A stretch of DNA of 45,041 nt from Gemmatimonadales bacterium (lineage in GTDB: Bacteria > Gemmatimonadota > Gemmatimonadetes > Gemmatimonadales > GWC2-71-9): assembly GCA_025927545.1 (NCBI GenBank), contig JAICLE010000020.1, forward strand, positions 1 to 45,041. The letters run 5' to 3'. A program made the translations under genes and the position numbers. Under the pieces are notes generated by a model. It did no database searches and had not been told where the DNA came from. It worked only from the letters and a program-made list of their open reading frames with translations. Below, one piece after another: positions 9,009 through 15,846 of this stretch (positions are counted from its first letter, which is position 1; each line of letters begins with the position of its first letter).

Positions 9009-10198
9009 GGCTTTCCGTTCCCGGCCGTGCTGCCCGAGGCCTTGAGGGCGGCTACGACCTTCTCGGCCGCCTCGGTAAGGGTGTCGGCGGTGGCGAGCTC
9101 GAGTCCGCTGTCCCGCAGGATCTCGCGGCCCTCCTCCACGTTGGTGCCGGCGAGCCGCACGACGAGGGGCACGGCCGGTTGCAGCTCCTTGACGGCGTTC
9201 ACCACGCCCTGCGCCACCCAGTCGCACCGGTTGATGCCGGCGAAGATGTTCACCAGGATCGCCTTGACCTTGGGATCGGCCAGCACCAGACGGAACGCGT
9301 TGCAGACCTTCTCGGGCGACGCTCCGCCGCCGACATCGAGGAAGTTGGCGGGCGAGCTGCCCGCGTGCTTGATCAGATCCATGGTGCCCATCGCCAGGCC
9401 GGCGCCGTTCACGATGCAGCCGATCTCGCCGTCCAGCGCCACATAGTTGATCCCGTATTCCGCCGCCTGCGACTCGCGCGGGTCCTCCTCGGCGTAGTCG
9501 CGCAGCTCGCTCACGTTGGGCCGGCGGAACAGGGCGTTGTCATCGAACGTCATCTTGCAGTCGAGCGCCAGGAGCTGCCCGTCCGAGGTGGCCACGAGCG
9601 GGTTGATCTCCACCATGGTGGCGTCCAGGTCGCGGAACGCGCGATAGCAGCCGAGCAGCGTCGTGACGGCACGGGTCACCTGTGCCGGCTCCAGGCCGAG
9701 CGCGAATGCGATCTCGCGCGCCTGGAACGACGTGAGCCCCACCGCCGGCTCGACCACCGAGCGGATGATCGCCTCGGGCGAGCGCTCGGAGATCTCCTCG
9801 ATCTCCATCCCGCCCTCGGCGGAGGCCACGATCATCGTCCGCTCGCTCTTCCGGTCGAGTACGAAGCCGAGATAGATCTCGCGCTCGATCGGGACCGCGG
9901 CCTCGACGTAGAGCCGGTGTACCGTGCGCCCCTCGGGGCCGGTCTGGTGCGTCACCAGACGCTTCCCGAGCAGCGCCTTGGCCGCCTGGCGAACCTCGTC
10001 CTCGTTGGAGCAGAGCTTGATCCCGCCCGCCTTGCCGCGCGCGCCGGAATGGATCTGCGCCTTCACGGCCCAGCGGGCGCCGCCGATCTCCGAGGCGCGG
10101 TAGACCGCCTGCTCGGGGCTGTACGCCACGCCCCCGCGCGGGATCGCGACGCCGAAGCCGGCCAGCAGCTCCTTGGCCTGGTACTCGTGGATGTCCAT
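9005..10198 (-). CDS. mtkA: Malate-CoA ligase (malate thiokinase) beta subunit
   Basis: ATP-grasp beta subunit that binds nucleotide and works with MtkB to form malyl-CoA. It has 397 residues, with the ATP-grasp N-terminal half ([17 protein letters not shown] at about 43-59) and the flavodoxin-like ligase C-terminal half. The region [17 protein letters not shown] (316-332) differs from the VNIFGGI.RCD.IA.G usual in succinyl-CoA synthetase and matches the MtkA form as I recall it; the opening [20 protein letters not shown] also matches. Start ATG 10198. It is 33 bases downstream of mcl, the only non-overlapping junction of the run, where a GC-rich tandem repeat sits at the mcl end. An automated pipeline would likely label it sucC. 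Confidence 0.88.
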   Translation of the reverse strand: MDIHEYQAKELLAGFGVAIPRGGVAYSPEQAVYRASEIGGARWAVKAQIHSGARGKAGGIKLCSNEDEVRQAAKALLGKRLVTHQTGPEGRTVHRLYVEAAVPIEREIYLGFVLDRKSERTMIVASAEGGMEIEEISERSPEAIIRSVVEPAVGLTSFQAREIAFALGLEPAQVTRAVTTLLGCYRAFRDLDATMVEINPLVATSDGQLLALDCKMTFDDNALFRRPNVSELRDYAEEDPRESQAAEYGINYVALDGEIGCIVNGAGLAMGTMDLIKHAGSSPANFLDVGGGASPEKVCNAFRLVLADPKVKAILVNIFAGINRCDWVAQGVVNAVKELQPAVPLVVRLAGTNVEEGREILRDSGLELATADTLTEAAEKVVAALKASGSTAGNGKP

Positions 10199-10231
10199 GG
10201 TGGGGTCTGGGTCCTCGGTGGTAGTCTGCCT

Positions 10232-11230
10232 TCAGTCGCGGGTCCCGGGTCGCGGGCCCCGGGTCGTGAGCTCTCCGTTCGCTACCCGCGACCCGCGACC
10301 CGCGACGGCCTCCTGCATCCGGACGACGTTCTCCGCCATCCGCGCCGATGCCGCGTCGATCATCTTGCCGTCGAGTTGCGCCGCGCCCCGCCCCTCCCGC
10401 GCCGCTTCATCCAGCGCCGCCAGGATCCGGCCCGCCCGCTCCACCTCGGCGGCCGGCGGACTGAACACTTCGTTGGCCAGGGCGATCTGCGATGGGTGGA
10501 TCGCCCACTTCCCCTCGATGCCGAGCGCCGCGCCGCGCCGGGCGGAGAGCCGGTAGCCGTCGGAGTCCTTGAAGTCGCCGAACGGTCCGTCGATCGGCCG
10601 GAGCCCGTACGCCCGGCACGCCACGATCATCCGCGAAAGCGCGGCGTGCCACTGATCGCCCGGGTAATCGGGGTTGAGGCCGCCGATCACGACGGTGCGC
10701 GCCCGGACACTCGCGGAGTAATCCGCCACCCCGAAGTGCATCGCCTCGAGCCGCGAACTCGACTGCGCGATGGCTTCGACGTTGGCCATGCCGAGCGCGG
10801 TCTCGATCAGCACGTCGATGCCGATCCGGTGCTCGATCCCCTTCGCCGCCTCGATCTGGGTGAGCAGCGCATCAACCAGGTACACGTCGGCCGGCACGCC
10901 GACCTTGGGGATGAGGATCGTGTCGAGCCGGTGGCCGGCCTGCTCCACCACCTCGACCAGGTCCCGATACATGTACTGCGTGTCGAGCCCGTTGATGCGG
11001 ACGCAGATCGTCTTCCCGTGCCCGCGCCAGTCGTGCTCGAGCAGTCCCCGGATCACGTTTGTCCGGGCCTGCTCCTTGTCCCCGGGGGCGACGGCGTCCT
11101 CGAGATCGAGAAACACGTAGTCCGCCTCGCCCCCGAGCGCCTTGACGAACAGTGCCGGACTGGACCCCGGCACCGCCAGCTCGCTGCGCTGCAGCCGCTG
11201 GCGGGCGGGCTCGTAACGCGTATGGCTCAT
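10232..11230 (-). CDS. mcl: L-malyl-CoA / beta-methylmalyl-CoA lyase (HpcH/HpaI, CitE-like)
   Basis: Cleaves malyl-CoA to acetyl-CoA and glyoxylate, closing the serine cycle. The 332-residue TIM-barrel protein shows VFLDLEDAVAPGDK (39-52), the substrate arginine in ICVRIN (Arg78), the metal ligands Glu143 (LIETALG) and Asp170 (FGVADYS), and KWAIHPSQI toward the end, all as in Mcl/CitE enzymes. The natural C-terminus should lie near MIDAASARMAENVVRMQEAV; the following roughly 22 residues are encoded by a GC-rich tandem/inverted repeat. Start ATG 11230 overlaps the sga stop as ATGA. Citramalyl-CoA lyase or citrate-lyase beta are alternatives, but neighbours argue for malyl-CoA. Confidence 0.9.
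   Translation of the reverse strand: MSHTRYEPARQRLQRSELAVPGSSPALFVKALGGEADYVFLDLEDAVAPGDKEQARTNVIRGLLEHDWRGHGKTICVRINGLDTQYMYRDLVEVVEQAGHRLDTILIPKVGVPADVYLVDALLTQIEAAKGIEHRIGIDVLIETALGMANVEAIAQSSSRLEAMHFGVADYSASVRARTVVIGGLNPDYPGDQWHAALSRMIVACRAYGLRPIDGPFGDFKDSDGYRLSARRGAALGIEGKWAIHPSQIALANEVFSPPAAEVERAGRILAALDEAAREGRGAAQLDGKMIDAASARMAENVVRMQEAVAGRGSRVANGELTTRGPRPGTRD
10235..10306. repeat. CCCGCGA tandem repeat with inverted copies at the mcl 3' end
   Basis: Three head-to-tail 7-bp units ACCCGCG occupy 10284-10306. Inverted copies (GTCGCGGGT at 10235-10243, GGGTCGCGGG at 10247-10256) face them across CTCTCCGTTCG. The block encodes the last roughly 22 residues of malyl-CoA lyase and sits just before the 33-base gap to mtkA. 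It may form a stable hairpin between the two genes. Confidence 0.7.
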
Positions 11231-12489
11231 CGCGCCGCGCCGGCGGTGGCCTTCTCCTTGGCCGCCGGTGCGGCGGGCTGCGCGTCCGGCGCGCGCGGTG
11301 GCAGGTCGCGCTTGGGGAGCGGCTTGGCCGTGCCGCGCCAGGACTCCTCCGCGGCCGCCACTCCGCTGCCGGGCGTGACCTTGATGCCCGCGTCCCGCAT
11401 CGCCATTTCGGCGCCGGCCAGTCCGCCCAGCAGCATGAGCTCGTTCAGGTCGCCCAGGTGGCCGATCCGGAACAGCTTCCCGGACATGCGGGCCAGGCCC
11501 GCGCCGAGGGCCAGGTTGTAGCGGCGGTAGGCGATGTCGATGACTTCGGCGGCGTTGACGCCCGCCGGCACCATCACGGCGCTTACGGTGTCCGAGTACC
11601 ACCGCGGCTCCTTGGCGCAGAGCTGCAGTCCCCAGCCCTTCACCGCCGCCCGCGCCCCCTCGGCCAGCCGGTGGTGGCGCGCGAAGATGTTCTCGAGCCC
11701 TTCCTCGAAGATCATCGCCAGCGACTCGCGCAGTCCATACAGCAGGGAGAGCGCCGGCGTATACGGGAAGTAGCCCGTGGCGTTGGCCTTCCGCATGTCC
11801 GCGAAGTCGAAGTAGCAGCGCGGCAGCTTGGCCGATTCGTAGAGCGCGGCGGCCTTGGGGCTCACCGCCACGATGCCGAGGCCGGCGGGGAGCATCAGCC
11901 CCTTCTGCGATCCCGTCACGGCGCAGTCCACGCCCCACTCGTCCATCCGGAAGTCGATGCTGCCGATCGAGCTCACCCCGTCCACCATGAGGAGGGCCGG
12001 ATGCCGGGCGTCGTCCAGCGCCTTCCGCATCCCTCCCACATCGCTGGTCACGCCCGTGGCGGTCTCGTTGTGAGTGAAGAGCACGGCCTTGATCTCATGC
12101 GCCCGGTCGGCGGCGAGCGCCTCGTGGAGCCGCTCGATCGGCGCCCCCTCGCCCCACTCGGTCTCGAGGATGTCCACCTTGAGGCCGAGGCGCTGGGCCA
12201 TGTCGATCCAGAGATAGCTGAACTGCCCGAAGCGCGCGGCGAGCACGCGGTCGCCGGGGCTCAGCGTGTTCGACAGCGAGGCTTCCCACGCGCCGGTGCC
12301 GCTCGAGGGGAAGATGTAAGCCTGGCCCTTGGTGGTCTTGAAGATCTTCTTGAGGTCCTCGAGCACCGGGGTTGCCAGCGACGGAAAGTCCGACGACCGG
12401 TGGTCCTCCATCGCGACGTGCATGGCGCGAAGGATTCGGTCGGGCGTATTCGTGGGACCCGGAACGAGGAGAAAGTTGCGGCCGGCCAT
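11227..12489 (-). CDS. sga: Serine:glyoxylate aminotransferase
   Basis: PLP enzyme moving the amino group of serine to glyoxylate, giving hydroxypyruvate and glycine: the first committed step of the serine cycle. It has 420 residues. The N-terminus FLLVPGPTNTPDRILRAM, the FPSSGTGAWEASLSNTL region (about 60-76), VDGVSSIGS (169-177) and the PLP lysine Lys196 in GSQKGLMLPAG match fold-type I Sga/AGT proteins. It agrees along its length with Methylobacterium Sga as I recall it. The last about 30 residues are an Ala/Pro/Lys-rich tail. Start ATG 12489 has a good Shine-Dalgarno GAGAGG (12503-12498). First gene of the run, with its own promoter at 12596-12624. Confidence 0.93.
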   Translation of the reverse strand: MAGRNFLLVPGPTNTPDRILRAMHVAMEDHRSSDFPSLATPVLEDLKKIFKTTKGQAYIFPSSGTGAWEASLSNTLSPGDRVLAARFGQFSYLWIDMAQRLGLKVDILETEWGEGAPIERLHEALAADRAHEIKAVLFTHNETATGVTSDVGGMRKALDDARHPALLMVDGVSSIGSIDFRMDEWGVDCAVTGSQKGLMLPAGLGIVAVSPKAAALYESAKLPRCYFDFADMRKANATGYFPYTPALSLLYGLRESLAMIFEEGLENIFARHHRLAEGARAAVKGWGLQLCAKEPRWYSDTVSAVMVPAGVNAAEVIDIAYRRYNLALGAGLARMSGKLFRIGHLGDLNELMLLGGLAGAEMAMRDAGIKVTPGSGVAAAEESWRGTAKPLPKRDLPPRAPDAQPAAPAAKEKATAGAAR

Positions 12490-12557
12490 GCGCGGAACCT
12501 CTCGGTGGGAGAAAGAACGAGGCCGAGGCAGGTCGCCTCCGCCGGATGTTAGTACAT

Positions 12558-12577
12558 TGCAGGCGACCTTGCCTGCA
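12558..12577. promoter_or_regulatory. Perfect 7+7 dyad TGCAGGC-N6-GCCTGCA in the sga/gckA control region
   Basis: Arms at 12558-12564 and 12571-12577, spacer GACCTT. It falls 12-31 bases downstream of the predicted sga start point, so it could be a repressor site or a leader-RNA hairpin. On the plus strand it is followed by TTTTTA, but no plus-strand gene lies upstream to be terminated. Confidence 0.5.
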
Positions 12578-12581
12578 TTTT

Positions 12582-12601
12582 TATACGTCCGTCGATGTAT
12601 A
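12582..12601. promoter_or_regulatory. Dyad TATAC-N10-GTATA overlapping the sga -10
   Basis: Arms at 12582-12586 and 12597-12601. The right arm overlaps the predicted sga -10 (TATACA read on the minus strand, 12601-12596). The 20-bp interrupted dyad has the general look of a LysR-type or similar dimer site; which regulator binds is not known, and no regulator gene is adjacent. Confidence 0.4.
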
Positions 12602-12624
12602 CCACTTTGTGCTTTTTTTCACAA
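12596..12624 (-). promoter_or_regulatory. Predicted promoter of the serine-cycle run (sga)
   Basis: Minus strand: -35 TTGTGA (12624-12619), 17-base spacer, -10 TATACA (12601-12596). Both elements and spacing are near sigma-70 consensus. The leader to ATG 12489 would be about 100 bases. A third dyad, TTGTG-N8-CACAA (12607-12611 and 12620-12624), overlaps the -35. Confidence 0.55.
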
Positions 12625-12633
12625 GGTTCGATC

Positions 12634-13983
12634 TTGCCCGCTTCCCCGGCGCTCCCGGCCGCCGAGACCCATCCCCGCGAGCTGCTGCTCGAGCTCTACG
12701 CGGCCGCCACCCACGCGGTAGACCCGATGCCCGCGCTCGCGGCGCGGTTGGCGGCCCTGAGGCCCGGCACCGGCCGGCGCCCCTGGCTGCTCGCCCTGGG
12801 CAAGGCGGCGGAGCCGATGGCGCGCCAAGCGGTGGACACCCTTGCCCGCTCGGGGATCGAACCGGCAGGCGGGATCGCCGTACCGCCCGCCGCCCACCCC
12901 GCCCCCCATCCGAGTATCCGCGTCGTGCCCGGCGACCACCCCGAACCGGGCGCGGGCTCGCTCGCGGCCGCCGAGGCGCTCGCCCGGATCGCCGGAGCCA
13001 TCACGGCGGAAGACGAGGTGTGGGTCCTCCTCTCGGGCGGCGCCTCCAGCCTCCTCGCCGCCCCCATCGAGGGCGTCTCGCCGCACGAGCTCCGCGCGCT
13101 CTACGCCCTCCTCCTCGGATCCGGACTCGACATCACCGCCATGAACCGGATCCGGAAGCGCTTCTCCCGCTGGGGCGGCGGGCGGCTGGCCCGTGCGCTC
13201 GCGCCGGCCCGGGTCCGTGTGTTCGTCGTTTCCGACGTGATCGGCGACGATCTGGCCTCGATCGGCTCCGGCCCCTGCGTTCCCGATCCGGCCACCGCCG
13301 CCGAGGTACACGGCCTCCTCGAAGATGCGGGTCTCTGGGAGCGCGTCCCCGGCGCCGTCCGCCACGAGCTGCTGGCGGCGGAGTCGGGGGAAACGGCCGA
13401 AACGCCAAAGCCCGGAGACCAGGCCTTCGCGCGGGTCACCCACGACCTGATTGCCAGTAATCGTCTGGCCGTTGAGGCGGCGGCCGCACGTGCCGCGGCG
13501 TTGGGCCTCGTTCCGGAAGTGGCGCGAACGCCGCTCGCGGGAGAGGCGGCGAGAGCCGGAGAGCGTATCGCCGCTACTCTTTTACAACATTGCGGCCCCG
13601 GTGAGATCGCGCAACACTCGCCCCACGCTCCGCGACGGTGCTTCGTCTGGGGCGGAGAGACCACGGTCACCATGGGCGACATGCGTCCCGGCATCGGCGG
13701 CCGTTGCCAGGAACTGGCGCTCGCTGCCGCACACGTGCTCGTCGGCGCGCCTCGGCAGGTGGCGCTCCTGGCCGCCGGCACGGACGGGCGCGATGGTCCC
13801 ACCGACGCCGCCGGCGCCATCGTGGACGGCGCGACGTGGTCGGCGATCGCGCGCGCCGGCCGCGACCCGGCCCACGATCTCGCCGCGCACGACGCCTATC
13901 GGGCCCTCGATGCAGCGGCCGCGCTGATTCGGACAGGGCTGACGGGAACGAACGTGATGGATGTAGTGATCGGGGTAGGCTGA
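12634..13983 (+). CDS. gckA: Glycerate 2-kinase (MOFRL family)
   Basis: Phosphorylates D-glycerate to 2-phosphoglycerate, which enters the serine cycle and central metabolism. The 449-residue product has the GckA/TtuD N-terminal domain with LLSGGASSLLAAP, NRIRKRFSRWGGGRLA and SDVIGDDLASIGSGPC, then the C-terminal MOFRL domain with WGGETTVTMG, GRCQELALAAA and AAGTDGRDGPTDAAGA. I chose TTG 12634 because AAGG (12623-12626) is 7 bases upstream; an in-frame ATG at 12595 adds 13 poorly fitting residues (MYTTLCFFSQGSI), lacks a Shine-Dalgarno and lies inside the sga promoter. Divergent from sga, so the two halves of the pathway share a control region. Confidence 0.93.
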   Translation: MPASPALPAAETHPRELLLELYAAATHAVDPMPALAARLAALRPGTGRRPWLLALGKAAEPMARQAVDTLARSGIEPAGGIAVPPAAHPAPHPSIRVVPGDHPEPGAGSLAAAEALARIAGAITAEDEVWVLLSGGASSLLAAPIEGVSPHELRALYALLLGSGLDITAMNRIRKRFSRWGGGRLARALAPARVRVFVVSDVIGDDLASIGSGPCVPDPATAAEVHGLLEDAGLWERVPGAVRHELLAAESGETAETPKPGDQAFARVTHDLIASNRLAVEAAAARAAALGLVPEVARTPLAGEAARAGERIAATLLQHCGPGEIAQHSPHAPRRCFVWGGETTVTMGDMRPGIGGRCQELALAAAHVLVGAPRQVALLAAGTDGRDGPTDAAGAIVDGATWSAIARAGRDPAHDLAAHDAYRALDAAAALIRTGLTGTNVMDVVIGVG

Positions 13984-14013
13984 GGAAAGACGGAAGAATG
14001 GAAGGACGGAAGG
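13984..14013. repeat. Second copy of the GGAAAGACGGAAG dispersed repeat
   Basis: GGAAAGACGGAAG (13984-13996) and GGAAGGACGGAAGG (14000-14013) start immediately after the gckA stop and match the module at 4252-4284. It occupies the gap between the convergent gckA and the LytR_C gene, the same setting as the first copy. Confidence 0.65.
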
Positions 14014-14033
14014 TCCCCTGACTCACCGCGTCT

Positions 14034-14489
14034 TCAAGGATGCAGCGGCAGCCGCGGCCGGTAGTCCTGTCCGAGCAGCACGGTCACGTCCACCCGCCGG
14101 AGCGTGTCGGGTGCGACCGCTACGCGTCCGACGCCGAGTCCTTCGGCCACGTCCCGTCCCTGTCCCGGATCGCCCTGCCGGACGAGGATGCGGGTCGAGT
14201 CCGCCGCCGGACCCGTGGCAAAGAACACGACGTCCAGGCCCTTGGCCCGCAGCGCCCGCGTGGCGGCGCGGGCGAGCCCGGGCCGCCGGGTCCCGTTCAG
14301 TACTTCCACCCGGATGCGGCGACCGGGGCCCGGGATGGGATACGCATGCCCGGCCACCTGCTCGGGTCGCGGCCGCAGGATGAGGGCGAGCACGCTCAAG
14401 AGCGCGAACACCGCGGCCAGCGTCAGCGCGACGCGGACGACTCGACGAGACTGTTCCAGAAGCCCACCGTTGAATCGAGCAGCGGCCAT
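14034..14489 (-). CDS. Membrane-anchored LytR_C domain protein
   Basis: A 151-residue protein: a short cytoplasmic N-terminus, one transmembrane helix at about 18-38 (VVRVALTLAAVFALLSVLAL), then a LytR C-terminal (LytR_C) domain with the hallmark IRVEVLNGTRRPGLARAATRAL (split at about 59-80) and VDVTVLLGQDY near the end. The domain occurs alone or attached to LytR-CpsA-Psr cell-wall enzymes; its job is not settled. The start ATG 14489 lies 67 bases inside yqeK; the next plausible starts would remove the membrane helix. The yqeK-LytR_C order is a recurring neighbourhood in bacteria, often ending with rsfS, which is absent here. Confidence 0.75.
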   Translation of the reverse strand: MAAARFNGGLLEQSRRVVRVALTLAAVFALLSVLALILRPRPEQVAGHAYPIPGPGRRIRVEVLNGTRRPGLARAATRALRAKGLDVVFFATGPAADSTRILVRQGDPGQGRDVAEGLGVGRVAVAPDTLRRVDVTVLLGQDYRPRLPLHP

Positions 14490-14980
14490 CCCGACCGGAT
14501 CACGTAGGCGATCCGCTCCGCCGCGACCTCGGCCAGCACGCCGGCCGGATCCGAGGGGAAGCGGACTGCCAACTCGGCCCGATGCTCGCGCTCGAAGGGC
14601 CGGCCCGGCTCCAGATAGTCGGCGCAGTAGAGTACCCGCCCCACCATGTCCCACCCGGCGTGGCCTACGGAGTGATAGCGGACCGCGTCCAGCACGCCGC
14701 TGTCGCGCTCTCCCTCGGCTGCCGCGCACGCCGCGCTCGCGGGTCCGTGGCGCAGCTCGGGGGGGCCCGGCGCGTCCGGCGCCCAGCGGTCGAGCGCGGC
14801 GCCCTCGCGGAGCGCATCGTGCAGCCAGACAGCTCTGAGCCAGCGGCGGCGCTCGGCTTCGGGCACGCTCATCCGCGCCGCCCACTGTCCGGCCAGCGCG
14901 GCCACGCGTTCCACGTGCGCCAGACGCTCGGGCGTCACCTCCGCCCAGGCCGGGAGCCGCGGGTCCGTCACCCGCGTCAA
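14423..14980 (-). CDS. yqeK: YqeK-type HD-domain hydrolase (probable Ap4A hydrolase)
   Basis: HD-superfamily enzyme; characterised YqeK proteins split symmetrical diadenosine tetraphosphate. In 185 residues it shows LAHVERVAALAG (first His), WLHDALREG (the HD pair), RHGPASA, RYHSVGHAGW and CADYLEPGRPF, which match the YqeK pattern. The start TTG 14980 overlaps the panC stop as TTGA; a GTG nine bases further is the alternative. yqeK usually follows nadD; here it follows panC. It ends with a 67-base overlap with the LytR_C gene. Confidence 0.85.
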   Translation of the reverse strand: MTRVTDPRLPAWAEVTPERLAHVERVAALAGQWAARMSVPEAERRRWLRAVWLHDALREGAALDRWAPDAPGPPELRHGPASAACAAAEGERDSGVLDAVRYHSVGHAGWDMVGRVLYCADYLEPGRPFEREHRAELAVRFPSDPAGVLAEVAAERIAYVIRSGWPLLDSTVGFWNSLVESSASR

Positions 14981-15831
14981 CCGAGCCCCTCCCCGAGGAC
15001 GATGTTGTCGATCAGGCGAGTCCGTCCCAGCCGCGCGGCGAGCGCCACCACGGTCTCCGCCTCGACCGTGTCCACCGGCGCGAGCGTGAGCGGTTCCACC
15101 ACCGCCAGGTACTCCACGGCCACCGACGGCTCGGTTTCGAGCACTCGGCGCGCCGCGGCGGATACGTCGCCGGCCCGGGACGCTCCCGCGCGGAACGCCT
15201 CGTGCGCGGCCCTAAGGGCCGCGCTCAACACCCCGGCGCGGCGCCGCTCGTCCGGCTCGAGGTACGCGTTCCGGCTGCTGAGCGCGCGGCCATCGGGCTC
15301 GCGCACGGTCGGGACCACCACCACCTCCAGCGCCCAGTCCAGGTCACGCACCATCTGACGGATCAGGGTGGCCTGTTGTATGTCCTTCCGTCCGAACGCG
15401 GCCAGATCGGGCTCGACCAGGTGGAAGAGTTTGGCCACCACCGTGAGCACGCCGGTGAAATGCCCCGGCCGCGCCGCGCCCTCCCACCGGTCGGCGGTCG
15501 CCCCTGGTACGACACGGATCTCCGATCCGGGCGGGTACATGACCACCTCCGAGGGAACGAACAGCGCATCCACGCCACGCTCCTCCGCCTGCCGGCGATC
15601 GTGCGGAAGATCGCGCGGGTAGCGGGCCAGATCCTCGGTCGGGCCGAACTGCAGCGGATTGACGAAGATGCTCATGGCCACCACATCCGCCCGCCGGCGT
15701 GCCTCGTCCACCAGCGCGAGGTGGCCCGCATGGAGAAAGCCCATCGTCGGGACCAGGGCCACACGGCGACCGGCTCCGCGCTGGGCGCGTACCCAGCCGC
15801 GCAGCCCGGCGACGTCGGCGAGTTCGATCAT
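14977..15831 (-). CDS. panC: Pantothenate synthetase (pantoate-beta-alanine ligase)
   Basis: ATP-dependent joining of pantoate and beta-alanine, the last step to pantothenate and so to CoA. The 284-residue product has PTMGFLHAGHLALV (28-41), FVNPLQFGPTEDLARYPRD, RPGHFTGVLTVVAKLF, FGRKDIQQ and REPDGRALSSRNAYL, all standard PanC motifs including both HIGH-class and KMSKS-like elements. Start ATG 15831, 15 bases after the FolK-PanB fusion, so pantoate-forming and pantoate-using enzymes are made together. Its stop overlaps the yqeK start. Confidence 0.97.
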   Translation of the reverse strand: MIELADVAGLRGWVRAQRGAGRRVALVPTMGFLHAGHLALVDEARRRADVVAMSIFVNPLQFGPTEDLARYPRDLPHDRRQAEERGVDALFVPSEVVMYPPGSEIRVVPGATADRWEGAARPGHFTGVLTVVAKLFHLVEPDLAAFGRKDIQQATLIRQMVRDLDWALEVVVVPTVREPDGRALSSRNAYLEPDERRRAGVLSAALRAAHEAFRAGASRAGDVSAAARRVLETEPSVAVEYLAVVEPLTLAPVDTVEAETVVALAARLGRTRLIDNIVLGEGLG

Positions 15832-15846
15832 GGAAGACGGCGCGAT

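Noticed and set aside
8097..10198. Calling the pair succinyl-CoA synthetase (sucC, sucD)
   Set aside because: Subfamily-specific residues and the surrounding serine-cycle genes fit malate-CoA ligase better; dual activity remains possible.
12558..12585. Rho-independent terminator (dyad followed by TTTTTA)
   Set aside because: No plus-strand gene ends upstream, since the region lies between divergent starts. A regulatory dyad is more likely.
12595..12633. ATG 12595 as the gckA start
   Set aside because: No Shine-Dalgarno, lies within the sga -10 region, and adds residues unlike the family; TTG 12634 has AAGG at good spacing. Not fully excluded.
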